Source: Bacteroidota bacterium
Lineage (GTDB): Bacteria; Bacteroidota; Ignavibacteria; Ignavibacteriales; Ignavibacteriaceae
DNA: 53,731 nucleotides
Assembly: GCA_021815365.1 (NCBI GenBank)
Contig: JAKAGZ010000009.1
Coordinates: 1-53,731 of the forward strand
Direction of reading: 5' to 3'
In this document: positions 8,418 to 16,648 of the stretch, one piece after another
Position numbering within the stretch: position 1 is the stretch's first letter
How the letters are laid out: every line of letters begins with the position of its first letter
Made by a program: the position numbers and the translations under genes
Notes under the pieces: generated by a model
What the model was told of the DNA's origin: nothing
Databases searched by the model: none
Seen by the model: the letters and a program-made list of their open reading frames with translations, nothing else

Positions 8418-9551
8418 TTAAATAATATCACACCTGAATGTCTTAAGAATTTTTTCTAATCGTTTATCTTCATGGTCAATTTTAATTTTATAGTTAGGAA
8501 GTTCTCTTCTTAGGGTATAATTTTTTCTGAGTGAGTCAAAAAAATCACCCCTCTCAGAATCTTCGACATCTTTTATTTTTCTTAAATTCCTGTCATCTTC
8601 ATCAATTCGATATATGTGTGAGAAGATTTCATTAAGCGATTTTTCAATCTGTGTTGCAGGTAAGTTAATTATATCACGCTGAGGTTTTGGCAGGACAGGT
8701 TTCCATCGTGGAATAATTTTTAAAAAATTACATAAAGAATTGTACAAAATGATCGTTCCGTTTACTTTCCCTTCAAGCGAATATCCGGCAATGTGAGGTG
8801 TGGCTAATTTTACTTTTTCTAATAATTCCAGGTTTATGTCAGGTTCGTTTTCCCACACATCGAGTACTGCGATTAAATTTTTTTCATCAATACTTTTAAT
8901 TAACTCATTATTGTCAATTACCGGACCGCGTGATGTGTTTATTATTATTGTCCCGTCCTTTAAATTTTTTAGTCTGGTACGATCGAAGAGATGATATGTT
9001 TTATCAACGCCTTCTTTAATCAGAGGTACATGAAGAGTTATAATGTCTGCATTCATTAATTCGTCAAGTTCGAGATAATCCTCTCTATGTGTTGATCTTT
9101 TCAGCGGCGGATCATTTTTTAAAACTGACATACCCAGTGCTACAGCCATTCTTGCAACACGGCTGCCAATATTTCCAGCGCCTATTATTCCTAGTGTTTT
9201 TCCGTTAAGATTAAATTGGAGCTTGTCAGCAAGATGAAAAAGCGCCGTAAAAACATATTCTGCTACGGCATCCGAGTTGCAGCCTGCTGCATCTGTAAAA
9301 AATATTTTCCGTGAAGCGAGGTATTCTTTATCTATGTGATCATTACCTATTGTTGCGGTTCCTACAAATCTGATTTTCGTACCTTCAAGCAGATCTTTAT
9401 TTACTTTTGTTACAGACCTGACCAGCAGAGCATCAGCATCTAAGAGTTCTTTCTTAGAAATTTTTCTGCCGGGAAGAACAGATAATTCACCGATGTCAGC
9501 AAAAGCTTCCCTTACTAGTTCTATGTTTTCATCAGCCACTATTTTTATCAT
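8418..9551 (-). CDS. pdxB: Erythronate-4-phosphate dehydrogenase PdxB
   Basis: The 377-residue protein is an NAD-dependent 2-hydroxyacid dehydrogenase of the PdxB type, which oxidises 4-phosphoerythronate in the DXP-independent pyridoxal phosphate pathway. The start IKIVADENIELVREAF is the PdxB signature. The middle has the nucleotide loop GKTLGIIGAGNIGSRVA and NTSRGPVIDNNEL, then the ENEPD and HIAGYS catalytic segments. The extra C-terminal part (about 290-377) matches the PdxB dimerisation domain that separates it from SerA and other family members, although it is divergent. It converges tail to tail with the MORN/TonB-C gene (9 bases apart). Confidence 0.88.
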   Translation of the reverse strand: MIKIVADENIELVREAFADIGELSVLPGRKISKKELLDADALLVRSVTKVNKDLLEGTKIRFVGTATIGNDHIDKEYLASRKIFFTDAAGCNSDAVAEYVFTALFHLADKLQFNLNGKTLGIIGAGNIGSRVARMAVALGMSVLKNDPPLKRSTHREDYLELDELMNADIITLHVPLIKEGVDKTYHLFDRTRLKNLKDGTIIINTSRGPVIDNNELIKSIDEKNLIAVLDVWENEPDINLELLEKVKLATPHIAGYSLEGKVNGTIILYNSLCNFLKIIPRWKPVLPKPQRDIINLPATQIEKSLNEIFSHIYRIDEDDRNLRKIKDVEDSERGDFFDSLRKNYTLRRELPNYKIKIDHEDKRLEKILKTFRCDII

Positions 9552-9595
9552 AGAGAACAGTAGTATTTTTTTATTGGTAAAATATAATCATTAAC

Positions 9596-9740
9596 CCCAA
9601 ATTTTCCGTTAGGAAAATTAGTCCTGCGGGTCGACAAGCCATAATTCATTTTTGCAAAAAGAATTTGAAGAATAGTTATTCATCGAATACAAACATCAAA
9701 ATCGTTGAAGGCTTGTCGGGGCATTTCTAATGAATTTTTT
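9596..9740. repeat. Dispersed ~145-bp repeat, copy 1
   Basis: Aligned without gaps to 33806-33950, with 16 differences counted over 140 bases (about 89% identity). It contains a hairpin AATTTTCC-GTTA-GGAAAATT at its left end and a wider inverted pair CGACAAGCC (9622-9630) / GGCTTGTCG near the right end. Both copies lie upstream of a nucleotidyltransferase gene in the same orientation. It has no open frame and looks like a non-autonomous mobile or palindromic element. Confidence 0.8.
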
Positions 9741-9788
9741 GAGTTAGCTCATTGTAAAAAATAATTTTTTTGCTCAATCCCATCATAC

Positions 9789-9820
9789 TTGTTCGGTTAA
9801 ATATTCTTATTTTATATTTA
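9789..9820 (+). promoter_or_regulatory. Candidate promoter for the rmlA operon
   Basis: TTG at 9789-9791, a 21-base spacer and TATATTTA at 9813-9820 match the Bacteroidota pattern TTG...TAnnTTTG except for the final base. The start codon is 33 bases beyond. Weak evidence on its own in such AT-rich DNA. Confidence 0.35.
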
Positions 9821-9852
9821 TTACTTCTAATAAATTATTTAAAGAGACGCGA

Positions 9853-10722
9853 ATGAAAGGAATTGTTCTTGCGGGAGGGTCGGGTTCACGCCTTTACCCG
9901 GTCACAAAAGTTTACAGTAAACAATTAACCCTTATCTATGACAAACCCTTGATTTATTACCCGCTTTCTGTCCTGATGCTTGCTGGTATCAGAGAGATAT
10001 TAATTATTTCGGATAAACAAACAGTTCCGCTCTATAAAAAACTGTTTGACGACGGCTCACATTTGGGATTGAAAGTAAAATACGCTGTGCAAAAAGCACC
10101 GAACGGCATAGCTGAAGCATTTATTATCGGTGAAAAATTTATTGGCAAGGACAGCGTTACCCTGATTCTCGGTGATAATATTTTTTATGGATCACTGGAA
10201 TTTCTGTATAAAGGGATAAGCAGTAATTCTGGCGCTACAATTTTCGGATACCAGGTGCGCGATCCGCAAAGATATGGTATTGTTGAATTTAATAATGAAG
10301 GGCGGGCAATATCTATTGAAGAGAAACCGAAAACCCCGAAATCCCAATTTGCCGTCCCCGGTATTTATATTTATAATAATGAAGTTGTGAGAATAGCAAA
10401 ATCTCTCAAACCATCTGCGCGGGGCGAACTGGAAATAACAGATGTAAATAAAGAATATCTCAACAGGGGAAATCTGCAGGTTGAAAAAATCGGCAGAGGA
10501 ATTGCATGGCTCGACACAGGTACGCCCGAAGCATTACTTAAAGCCTCAAACTTTTTTGGGCTTATTGAGGAAAGGCAGGGGTTAAAGGTCGCCTGCCTTG
10601 AAGAAATTGCATATTATAAAAAATTCATAGATAAGAAAAAATTTACAAAGCTGATTTCAGAAATGCCTAATTCTGTTTACCGCGATTATCTCAATAATTT
10701 ATTGAAGATGGATATTCACTAA
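9853..10722 (+). CDS. rmlA: Glucose-1-phosphate thymidylyltransferase RmlA
   Basis: The 289-residue protein makes dTDP-glucose from dTTP and glucose 1-phosphate, the first step to dTDP-rhamnose and related sugars. It has the nucleotide loop LAGGSGSRLYP, the DKPLIYYPLSVLMLAGI segment, GIAEAFIIGEKFI, the metal-binding LGDNIFYG, EEKPKTPKS, and the late VEKIGRGIAWLDTGTPEALLKAS. Length matches short-form RmlA. The usual KQLLPVYDKP reads KQLTLIYDKP here. The next gene, rmlC, overlaps its stop codon (TAATG). RmlB and RmlD are not in the window. Confidence 0.95.
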   Translation: MKGIVLAGGSGSRLYPVTKVYSKQLTLIYDKPLIYYPLSVLMLAGIREILIISDKQTVPLYKKLFDDGSHLGLKVKYAVQKAPNGIAEAFIIGEKFIGKDSVTLILGDNIFYGSLEFLYKGISSNSGATIFGYQVRDPQRYGIVEFNNEGRAISIEEKPKTPKSQFAVPGIYIYNNEVVRIAKSLKPSARGELEITDVNKEYLNRGNLQVEKIGRGIAWLDTGTPEALLKASNFFGLIEERQGLKVACLEEIAYYKKFIDKKKFTKLISEMPNSVYRDYLNNLLKMDIH

Positions 10723-11267
10723 TGAAAACCGAAAAAACAAGCATAGATGGACTATTGATTATTTACCCCGATGTGTTTGGAGATAGAAGAGGATATTTTT
10801 TTGAATCGTTCACTAAAAAAAAATACGAAGAAGCAGGCATCAAAAATAATTTTGTTCAGGATAATATTTCAAAATCATCCAAAGGCACAGTTAGAGGCTT
10901 GCATTTGCAGCTTGGTGAAAAAGCACAGGGAAAACTTTGCCAGGTTATCAGCGGACGTGTTCTCGATGTTGCTGTAGATGTACGACCCGGCTCGCAGACC
11001 TTCGGAAAATATTTTTCGATTGAATTATCTGAAGAAAATCATATTCAGCTTTGGATACCGAAAGGTTTTGCTCACGGTTTCTCTGTTCTTTCCGATGAAG
11101 CGATCTTTTCATATAAATGTACAGAATATTATGATAAAGAAAGCGAGAGGTCAATATTGTTCAATGACCCTGATCTGGCAATAGACTGGAAAGTTGAGAA
11201 ACCAATAGTCTCTGACAAAGATTTAAAAGCCGATACTTTCCGTCAGTTCGGGTCGAGATATTTATAA
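10722..11267 (+). CDS. rmlC: dTDP-4-dehydrorhamnose 3,5-epimerase RmlC
   Basis: The 181-residue cupin epimerase inverts C3 and C5 of dTDP-4-keto-6-deoxyglucose. Key parts are KGTVRGLHLQ with the base His61, GRVLDVAVDVRPGSQTFGKY, WIPKGFAHGF, and YKCTEYYDKESERSI containing Tyr131. Length fits the family. Its start codon shares a base with the rmlA stop, so the two are translationally coupled. Some members act only at C3, which cannot be told from sequence alone. Confidence 0.94.
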   Translation: MKTEKTSIDGLLIIYPDVFGDRRGYFFESFTKKKYEEAGIKNNFVQDNISKSSKGTVRGLHLQLGEKAQGKLCQVISGRVLDVAVDVRPGSQTFGKYFSIELSEENHIQLWIPKGFAHGFSVLSDEAIFSYKCTEYYDKESERSILFNDPDLAIDWKVEKPIVSDKDLKADTFRQFGSRYL

Positions 11268-11362
11268 AATACAAACCAGCCCTGTTTATCCTTCTTTCCA
11301 TTTTGCAAGTTTTATAATTAACTTTACAAAATACAAATCTGAAAATTTTAAGATATTTTTAT

Positions 11363-12532
11363 ATGAAGGTACCACTACTAGATCTTAAACCACAGTATCA
11401 ATCGCTTAAAAAAGAATTGGACGATGCAATCTTAAAAGTTGCTGAATCACAATATTTTATACTCGGTCCTGAAGTTGAAAAAATGGAAAAGGCATTTTGT
11501 ATTTATCTAAATTGCCGGAAGGCTGTAGGGGTTTCATCCGGTACCGACGCACTCCTTCTTGCACTGATGGGGATAGGAATAGGACCTGGAGATGAAGTAA
11601 TCGTTCCGACATATTCATTCTTTGCAACCGCGGGCGTTGTTTCAAGACTAAATGCTACTCCGGTTTTTGTTGACTGCGATCCTGTTACTTTTAATATTGA
11701 TCCTGCAAAGATCGAAGAGAAAATAACAAAAAAGACAAAAGCAATTATCCCTGTTCATCTTTACGGGCAAAGCTGCGAGATGGATAAGATTATGAGGATT
11801 GCACGAGCTCATGATCTGAAAGTAATTGAAGACGCTGCACAGGCAATCGGAGTGCAGTATAAGGACGGAAAATATGTGGGAACAATTGGCGACGTTGGAT
11901 GCTATTCATTTTTCCCAAGCAAAAATTTGGGATGCTTCGGAGACGGCGGTCTGGTAGTAACAAATGATGTAAAGTTCGGTGAACATCTGCATATACTCCG
12001 GGTTCATGGGGCTTATCCAAAATATTATCATAAGTATATAGGCGGAAATTTCAGGATAGATGCAATTCAATCTGCGGTAATAAATGTTAAGCTGCCTCAT
12101 CTGGATCGCTGGTCAGAACAGCGGAGAAAGAATGCTGAAATTTATAACAAATTATTTATCGAAGCAGACTTAGCCGAAGAATCGGGCAGGACAAATTTCG
12201 ATGATAAAAACAAAGTGCTTCTTCCAAAAGCTGTTTACAAAAATTCCGGCGTTAAAAATTATCATATATTTAATCAGTACATTATCAGGGTTCAGCAACG
12301 AGATAGGCTGCGAAAACATCTCAGCGAAAATGAAATAGGAAATGAAGTTTACTATCCTGTTCCTTTTCATCTTCAGGAATGTTTTGCTGATCTTGGTTAT
12401 AAAAAGGGAGATTTTCCTGTTTCGGAATTTGCGGCAAATTCTTCTATCGCCCTGCCGATTTATCCTGAACTGAGCGAAGAACAAATTGTTTATGTAGTCA
12501 AGAAAATAAAAGAGTTCATATTAAAGAAATGA
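11363..12532 (+). CDS. DegT/DnrJ/EryC1/StrS-family sugar aminotransferase
   Basis: The 389-residue PLP enzyme probably aminates a nucleotide-linked keto sugar for a cell-surface polysaccharide. The start VPLLDLKPQYQSLKKELDDAI is typical. SGTDALLLAL (about 59-68) binds the cofactor phosphate, EDAAQAIG (about 156-163) holds the Asp that contacts the pyridine nitrogen, and SFFPSKNLGCFGDGG carries the Schiff-base Lys187. The C-terminal half has the EVYYPVPFHLQECF and LPIYPELSEEQ motifs. It follows rmlC by 95 bases and precedes the GDP-fucose synthase gene by 12. The keto-sugar substrate is not clear. Confidence 0.92.
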   Translation: MKVPLLDLKPQYQSLKKELDDAILKVAESQYFILGPEVEKMEKAFCIYLNCRKAVGVSSGTDALLLALMGIGIGPGDEVIVPTYSFFATAGVVSRLNATPVFVDCDPVTFNIDPAKIEEKITKKTKAIIPVHLYGQSCEMDKIMRIARAHDLKVIEDAAQAIGVQYKDGKYVGTIGDVGCYSFFPSKNLGCFGDGGLVVTNDVKFGEHLHILRVHGAYPKYYHKYIGGNFRIDAIQSAVINVKLPHLDRWSEQRRKNAEIYNKLFIEADLAEESGRTNFDDKNKVLLPKAVYKNSGVKNYHIFNQYIIRVQQRDRLRKHLSENEIGNEVYYPVPFHLQECFADLGYKKGDFPVSEFAANSSIALPIYPELSEEQIVYVVKKIKEFILKK

Positions 12533-12544
12533 TTTAAGTTTCAA

Positions 12545-13501
12545 ATGAGCTATAAAGATAAAAAAATATATATCGCCGGTCACAGGGGAATGGTTGGCTC
12601 TTCAATAAAGAGAAATCTTGAAGCAGAAGGGTATAGAAATTTAGTCTTCAAAGATTCTTCTGAATTGAATCTTGTCCGCCAGGCAGATGTAGAAAAATTT
12701 TTTGAGATGGAAAAACCGCAGGTTGTCATTATTGCTGCTGCCAGGGTTGGAGGAATATTAGCAAACAATACTTACCGGGCTGAATTCATTTATGATAACC
12801 TGATGATTGAATCAAACCTGGTACATTCAGCCTACAAACACGGGACTGAAAAATTAATATTTTTAGGAAGCTCCTGCATTTATCCCCGGCTTGCACCGCA
12901 GCCGCTGAAAGAAGAATACCTGCTTTCTGATTATCTTGAGTTTACAAATGAACCTTATGCTATTGCAAAAATTGCCGGTATAAAACTTTGTGAGAATTAT
13001 TACAGACAGTACGGGTGCAATTTTTATTCTGCAATGCCGACAAACCTTTTCGGACCGAACGATAATTTTGATCTCGAAACATCACATGTGCTTCCTGCTC
13101 TTATCAGGAAATTCCACGAAGCTAAAACAGAAAAAAAAACGGAAGTTATATTGTGGGGGACAGGTAAACCGCGGCGCGAATTTTTATATGTTGATGATCT
13201 TGCTGAAGCCGTGAGGTTTTTAATCGAAAAAATAAATGCAAAAGATCTTTACGAACAAGGCATTACTCACATTAATATCGGGACCGGCAAAGACCTTTCA
13301 ATTGATGAATTAGCCCGTCTGGTTTCTGATATTACAGGTTACAGCGGAAAAATTGTTTATGATACGTCAAGACCCGATGGAACCCCAAGAAAATTAATGG
13401 ATGTCAGCAGGATAAATAAACTCGGCTGGAAACATACAACATCGTTAAAAGAGGGAATTGAAAGAGCGTATAGTTGGTACCTGAAACAATTTTTTAGATG
13501 A
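12545..13501 (+). CDS. fcl: GDP-L-fucose synthase (GDP-4-keto-6-deoxymannose epimerase/reductase)
   Basis: The 318-residue extended SDR converts GDP-4-keto-6-deoxy-D-mannose to GDP-L-fucose with NADPH. It begins IYIAGHRGMVGSS, the family's version of the Rossmann loop. AAARVGGILANN is typical of Fcl/WcaG. The catalytic set is the LGSSCIYP serine near residue 109 and YAIAK (Y138, K142), followed by MPTNLFGPNDNFD. Length is normal. No GDP-mannose 4,6-dehydratase (gmd), which supplies its substrate, is in the window. The HAD gene that follows overlaps it by 4 bases (ATGA). Confidence 0.94.
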   Translation: MSYKDKKIYIAGHRGMVGSSIKRNLEAEGYRNLVFKDSSELNLVRQADVEKFFEMEKPQVVIIAAARVGGILANNTYRAEFIYDNLMIESNLVHSAYKHGTEKLIFLGSSCIYPRLAPQPLKEEYLLSDYLEFTNEPYAIAKIAGIKLCENYYRQYGCNFYSAMPTNLFGPNDNFDLETSHVLPALIRKFHEAKTEKKTEVILWGTGKPRREFLYVDDLAEAVRFLIEKINAKDLYEQGITHINIGTGKDLSIDELARLVSDITGYSGKIVYDTSRPDGTPRKLMDVSRINKLGWKHTTSLKEGIERAYSWYLKQFFR

Positions 13502-14097
13502 TTACAACTATAATTTTCGACCTATCTGAAGTTTTGATTGCCGGACTGATCGGGATAGAAAAACAGTTAGCTCAGCTTGTAAATTTACCCGAAGATGAAT
13601 TTCTTGAATCGCTGTGGACAGAATCATTCTGGCTGCTGATGAAAGGGAAAATTTCTGAGGATGAATATTTATTAGATGTCTTTGAAAAAAATAAATGGGC
13701 TGCAGATATAAGCGTTTTTAAGAATGTGATAAGAAAAAATTTTCATCATAAAGTTGAAGGAATGACAGAATTGATCGAAAGGTTAAATAAAGACTACCAG
13801 CTCATTCTTCTTTCAGATCACTCTGCTGAATGGGTTAAATATATTGATAGTATTCATCCATTCTTAAAATTATTTAATAAAAAATATTTTTCCTTTCAGT
13901 CTGGAAAGATAAAAAGAGAAAGACAAGTGTTCGAACTTTTATTGAATGAAAATAAACTTTCACCGGCAAAATGTTTATTTATAGATGACAGCGAGGCAAA
14001 TATTATGGCAGCACGGGAAGCAGGTTTGAATGTAATTTGTTTTAAAAATGCCAATCAATTGAAAAGAGAGTTAGAAGCTTACAAGCTTTTTATGTGA
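13498..14097 (+). CDS. HAD-superfamily hydrolase (YihX-like)
   Basis: The 199-residue protein has the four HAD motifs. Motif I is IIFDLSEVLI, with nucleophile Asp8; the position two residues later, normally the acid Asp or a Gly, is Ser10. Motif II is LLSDHS, motif III the Lys around SGKIKRERQVF, and motif IV FIDDSEANIMAA. The long helical cap between residues 15 and 85 resembles YihX-type phosphatases. It overlaps the GDP-fucose synthase stop by 4 bases and so belongs to the sugar operon. A sugar phosphate substrate is likely but unproven. Confidence 0.8.
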   Translation: MITTIIFDLSEVLIAGLIGIEKQLAQLVNLPEDEFLESLWTESFWLLMKGKISEDEYLLDVFEKNKWAADISVFKNVIRKNFHHKVEGMTELIERLNKDYQLILLSDHSAEWVKYIDSIHPFLKLFNKKYFSFQSGKIKRERQVFELLLNENKLSPAKCLFIDDSEANIMAAREAGLNVICFKNANQLKRELEAYKLFM

Positions 14098-14111
14098 TTA
14101 AAGTTGTTTTA

Positions 14112-14290
14112 TTAAGAATAAGAGGCTGACCCAAAAGTCCTTCGTTAATACTTTGTGTCTTGGTGACTTAGTGGCTTAAGTTTTAATTCCGAAAAAAAAC
14201 AAAGTTCCTCTTTGCCACCGAGGCACGAACCTGCCTGTGGTAGGCAGGGGCTCTAAGATTCACTAAGAAAATTTTCTTTCTGGTCACCCT
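14112..14290. repeat. Composite intergenic repeat with nested GC-rich palindrome
   Basis: The segment CTTTGTGTCTTGGTGACTTA / TTTGCCACCGAGGCAC / TTCACTAAG forms inverted arms of the common 'gccaccaaggcac' intergenic element. The right arm appears to be split by a second unit, CCTGCC-TGTGGTA-GGCAGG (14230-14248). It lies between the convergent HAD and OPT transporter genes and has no coding frame. Confidence 0.6.
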
Positions 14291-14301
14291 CTTCAGAAAT
14301 T

Positions 14302-16287
14302 TTACTCTTCTACCTTAGCTCTCATTGAATCCAGGTACATATAAATCACAATTCCAATAAACATAATAAGCGAAAGTAATTCAGCGGTGTGTGATTCAGC
14401 CCATTCGGCATTGAACCAGTTGAATCCGAAATATCTAAGCAGGGCGCTGACAACACCCATTAAAGCTCCGCCCGCAATAAACCCCGAAGCGATCAATGTT
14501 CCTCTTTCTCTTCTGGCATTATTTAATTTTTCATCCTTGCTTCTTGTAGAAACAAAATGAGCAACCAAGCCTCCGACTAAAAGAGGAGTATTTAGTTCCA
14601 GCGGAATATACATTCCAAGCGCAAATGCAAGAGCAGGAATTTTCAGCATTGTTAAAACAAGAGCCATCAATGCACCGGCAATGTAAAGCATCCACGGCGC
14701 CGGTTGATTTGCCATTAAGGGCTGTATAACCGCAGCCATCGCATTTGCCTGAGGTGCAACAAGTGCGCCTTCTCCCTTGAATCCATATGTGTCATTTAAA
14801 ATCATAATTACATAACCAACTGTTGCGGCTGAAACAAGTGTTCCTAAAAATTTCCAGCTCTCCTGTTTGTAGGGAGATGAACCAAGCCAGTAACCAATCT
14901 TTAAATCTGTTATGAATGAACCTGACATTGAAAGAGCAGTACACACAACTCCTCCTATTAACAATGCTGATAACATTCCAAGGTTCCCTGTTAGTCCGAC
15001 TGAAACAAGAATAACTGATGAAATGATTAAAGTCATCAACGTCATCCCCGAGACAGGGTTTGTTCCAACTATTGCAATTGCTGTTGCAGCTACTGTTGTG
15101 AAGAGGAAAGAAATTATAAGTACAATTAAAAGTCCGATGAGCGCATAAGTAAAAGCATTTACAACACCGAGCATAAAAAATATAAATATTGCCAAAGCAG
15201 TTGCAATTATCGCAACAGCGATGATTTTCATTGTAAGGTCTCTGTGTGTCCTCAGTTTATTTTCAACTACAGCTTTGGCTCCCATTATTTCTTTTACGGC
15301 GAGAGAAAAAGCAGTCCCGATTAATTTCGAAGACCTGATAATCCCGATTATCCCTGCCATAGCAATTCCCCCGATGCCTATGTGCCGGACGTAGTTTCCG
15401 AAAATTTCTTCGGCAGACATATCGTGAATAATTTTTGAAGCATTTGCACCCAGCGGTGTTCCAAGTCCATCACCGATGTAGGCAACAATTGGAATTAAAA
15501 CATACCATGATACAAATGAACCCGCACAGATTATTGCTGAATATTTTAGTCCTATTATATAACCCAAACCTGTTACAGCAGCACCAATATTAATTTTAAA
15601 GACCAGCTTTGTTTTATCTGCTAAAGCCTGTCCAAATGGAATAACACGTGAAGAGAAAACTTCGCTCCACCACCCGAATGTTGCAACAATAAAATCATAA
15701 ACCCCGCCGATTAAACCGCTGACAACAAGCACCAGAGCCTGTTTTCCGCCTTTTTCTCCTGCAACCAGAACTTCGGTTGTAGCTGTAGCTTCGGGGAATG
15801 GATATTTACCGTGCATATCTTTTACAAAATATTTTCTGAAAGGAATCAGGAATAAAATTCCGAGTATCCCTCCGAATAAAGAGACGAGAAAAATTTTATA
15901 GAATTCAACCTGAAGGTTGAGAATATACAAAGCAGGCAGGGTAAAAATTGCCCCGGCAACAATAGCTCCTGATGTAGAGCCAATTGACTGTATAATTACA
16001 TTTTCCCCAAGAGCACCTTTTCTTTTCGTTGCAGCAGATAATCCAACTGCAATAATTGCAATCGGGATAGCAGCTTCAAAAACCTGCCCGATCTTAAGCC
16101 CGAGATAAGCAGCGGCAGCTGAAAAAAGCACAGCCATTAATAATCCGAGTACTACCGAATAAACACCGACTTCAGGAACAATTTTTTCAGGAGGCATTAC
16201 AGGCTGATATTCCTCTCCCTGTTTAAGTTCTGTATAGGCATTCGGGGGAAGTCCTTTTACTGCTGTGTGTTCATGTTCTCCGCTCAT
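14302..16287 (-). CDS. OPT-family oligopeptide transporter
   Basis: The 661-residue protein has about 14-16 hydrophobic helices and belongs to the oligopeptide transporter (OPT) family, the bacterial branch related to peptide or metal-chelate uptake. Typical parts are the N-terminal ELTVR-like VYSVVLGLLMAVLFSAAAAYLGLKIGQVFEAAIPIAI, IGSTSGAIVAGAIFTLPALYIL, FPEATATTEVLVAG and GSFITDLKIGYWLGSSPYKQES. Length fits. A Shine-Dalgarno-like AAGGA lies about 8 bases before the start. Transported substrate is unknown; di- to oligopeptides are the usual guess. Confidence 0.9.
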   Translation of the reverse strand: MSGEHEHTAVKGLPPNAYTELKQGEEYQPVMPPEKIVPEVGVYSVVLGLLMAVLFSAAAAYLGLKIGQVFEAAIPIAIIAVGLSAATKRKGALGENVIIQSIGSTSGAIVAGAIFTLPALYILNLQVEFYKIFLVSLFGGILGILFLIPFRKYFVKDMHGKYPFPEATATTEVLVAGEKGGKQALVLVVSGLIGGVYDFIVATFGWWSEVFSSRVIPFGQALADKTKLVFKINIGAAVTGLGYIIGLKYSAIICAGSFVSWYVLIPIVAYIGDGLGTPLGANASKIIHDMSAEEIFGNYVRHIGIGGIAMAGIIGIIRSSKLIGTAFSLAVKEIMGAKAVVENKLRTHRDLTMKIIAVAIIATALAIFIFFMLGVVNAFTYALIGLLIVLIISFLFTTVAATAIAIVGTNPVSGMTLMTLIISSVILVSVGLTGNLGMLSALLIGGVVCTALSMSGSFITDLKIGYWLGSSPYKQESWKFLGTLVSAATVGYVIMILNDTYGFKGEGALVAPQANAMAAVIQPLMANQPAPWMLYIAGALMALVLTMLKIPALAFALGMYIPLELNTPLLVGGLVAHFVSTRSKDEKLNNARRERGTLIASGFIAGGALMGVVSALLRYFGFNWFNAEWAESHTAELLSLIMFIGIVIYMYLDSMRAKVEE

Positions 16288-16648
16288 AATTTTTCCTTTT
16301 TGATTGTGATTAATTTTGGTAAATGAATACGGGGAGCTTTTTAACCCTGCTTATTTTTTTATAAGCATATCCCCGGCAGTGTGTAAGCCAATGTAAAAAC
16401 TCAAATTGTAGAGCGATTCTCTGAATCGCTAATTCAAATCCTGAAAGAATTTGAAATAATTCAGACGAAACAGAGTTTCGTCTTACACCTTTTACACAGG
16501 CTCGTGTGCTTCGGAATGAATTAAATAATTTCATGAAACCCCTTTAAATTATTATTTCAATGACTAAAATTAAGAATAATGAATGATAGAAAACAATTAA
16601 ATATTTTCCTTTTATGGTTATTGAGATACGGGTCGAATTAATTATTTT
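16288..16648. other. Intergenic region between OPT transporter and rsmI
   Basis: This 361-base gap between divergent genes is largely taken up by the hairpin-rich repeat at 16381-16488 and AT-rich leader sequence. A 74-codon open frame crosses it on the minus strand but is made from the repeat's own arms and looks non-coding. Confidence 0.6.
16381..16488. repeat. Palindromic intergenic repeat with three internal hairpins
   Basis: Outer arms GTGTAAG (16381-16387) and CTTACAC (16482-16488) are perfect inverted repeats. Between them are AGCGATTC-TCT-GAATCGCT (16412-16430), TTCAAAT...ATTTGAA (16433-16455), and AGACGAAAC-AGA-GTTTCGTCT (16463-16483). The set looks like one mobile palindromic unit of about 108 bases. 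Only one copy is in this window. Confidence 0.65.

Larger units (their letters stand above)
9552..9852. other. Divergent intergenic region with a dispersed repeat and promoter
   Basis: This 301-base gap lies between the divergent pdxB and rmlA genes. It holds copy 1 of a ~145-bp dispersed repeat (9596-9740) and a candidate rmlA promoter (9789-9820). No RNA gene or coding frame was recognised. Confidence 0.7.

Noticed and set aside
13498-14097. Broken HAD protein because motif I lacks the second Asp
   Set aside because: Many HAD proteins of this branch have Gly or Ser there, and motifs II-IV are intact, so there is no sign of decay.
16310-16534. 74-codon open frame on the minus strand beside the OPT gene
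   Set aside because: It is built largely from the arms of the palindromic repeat at 16381-16488, has no ribosome site and resembles no protein family.
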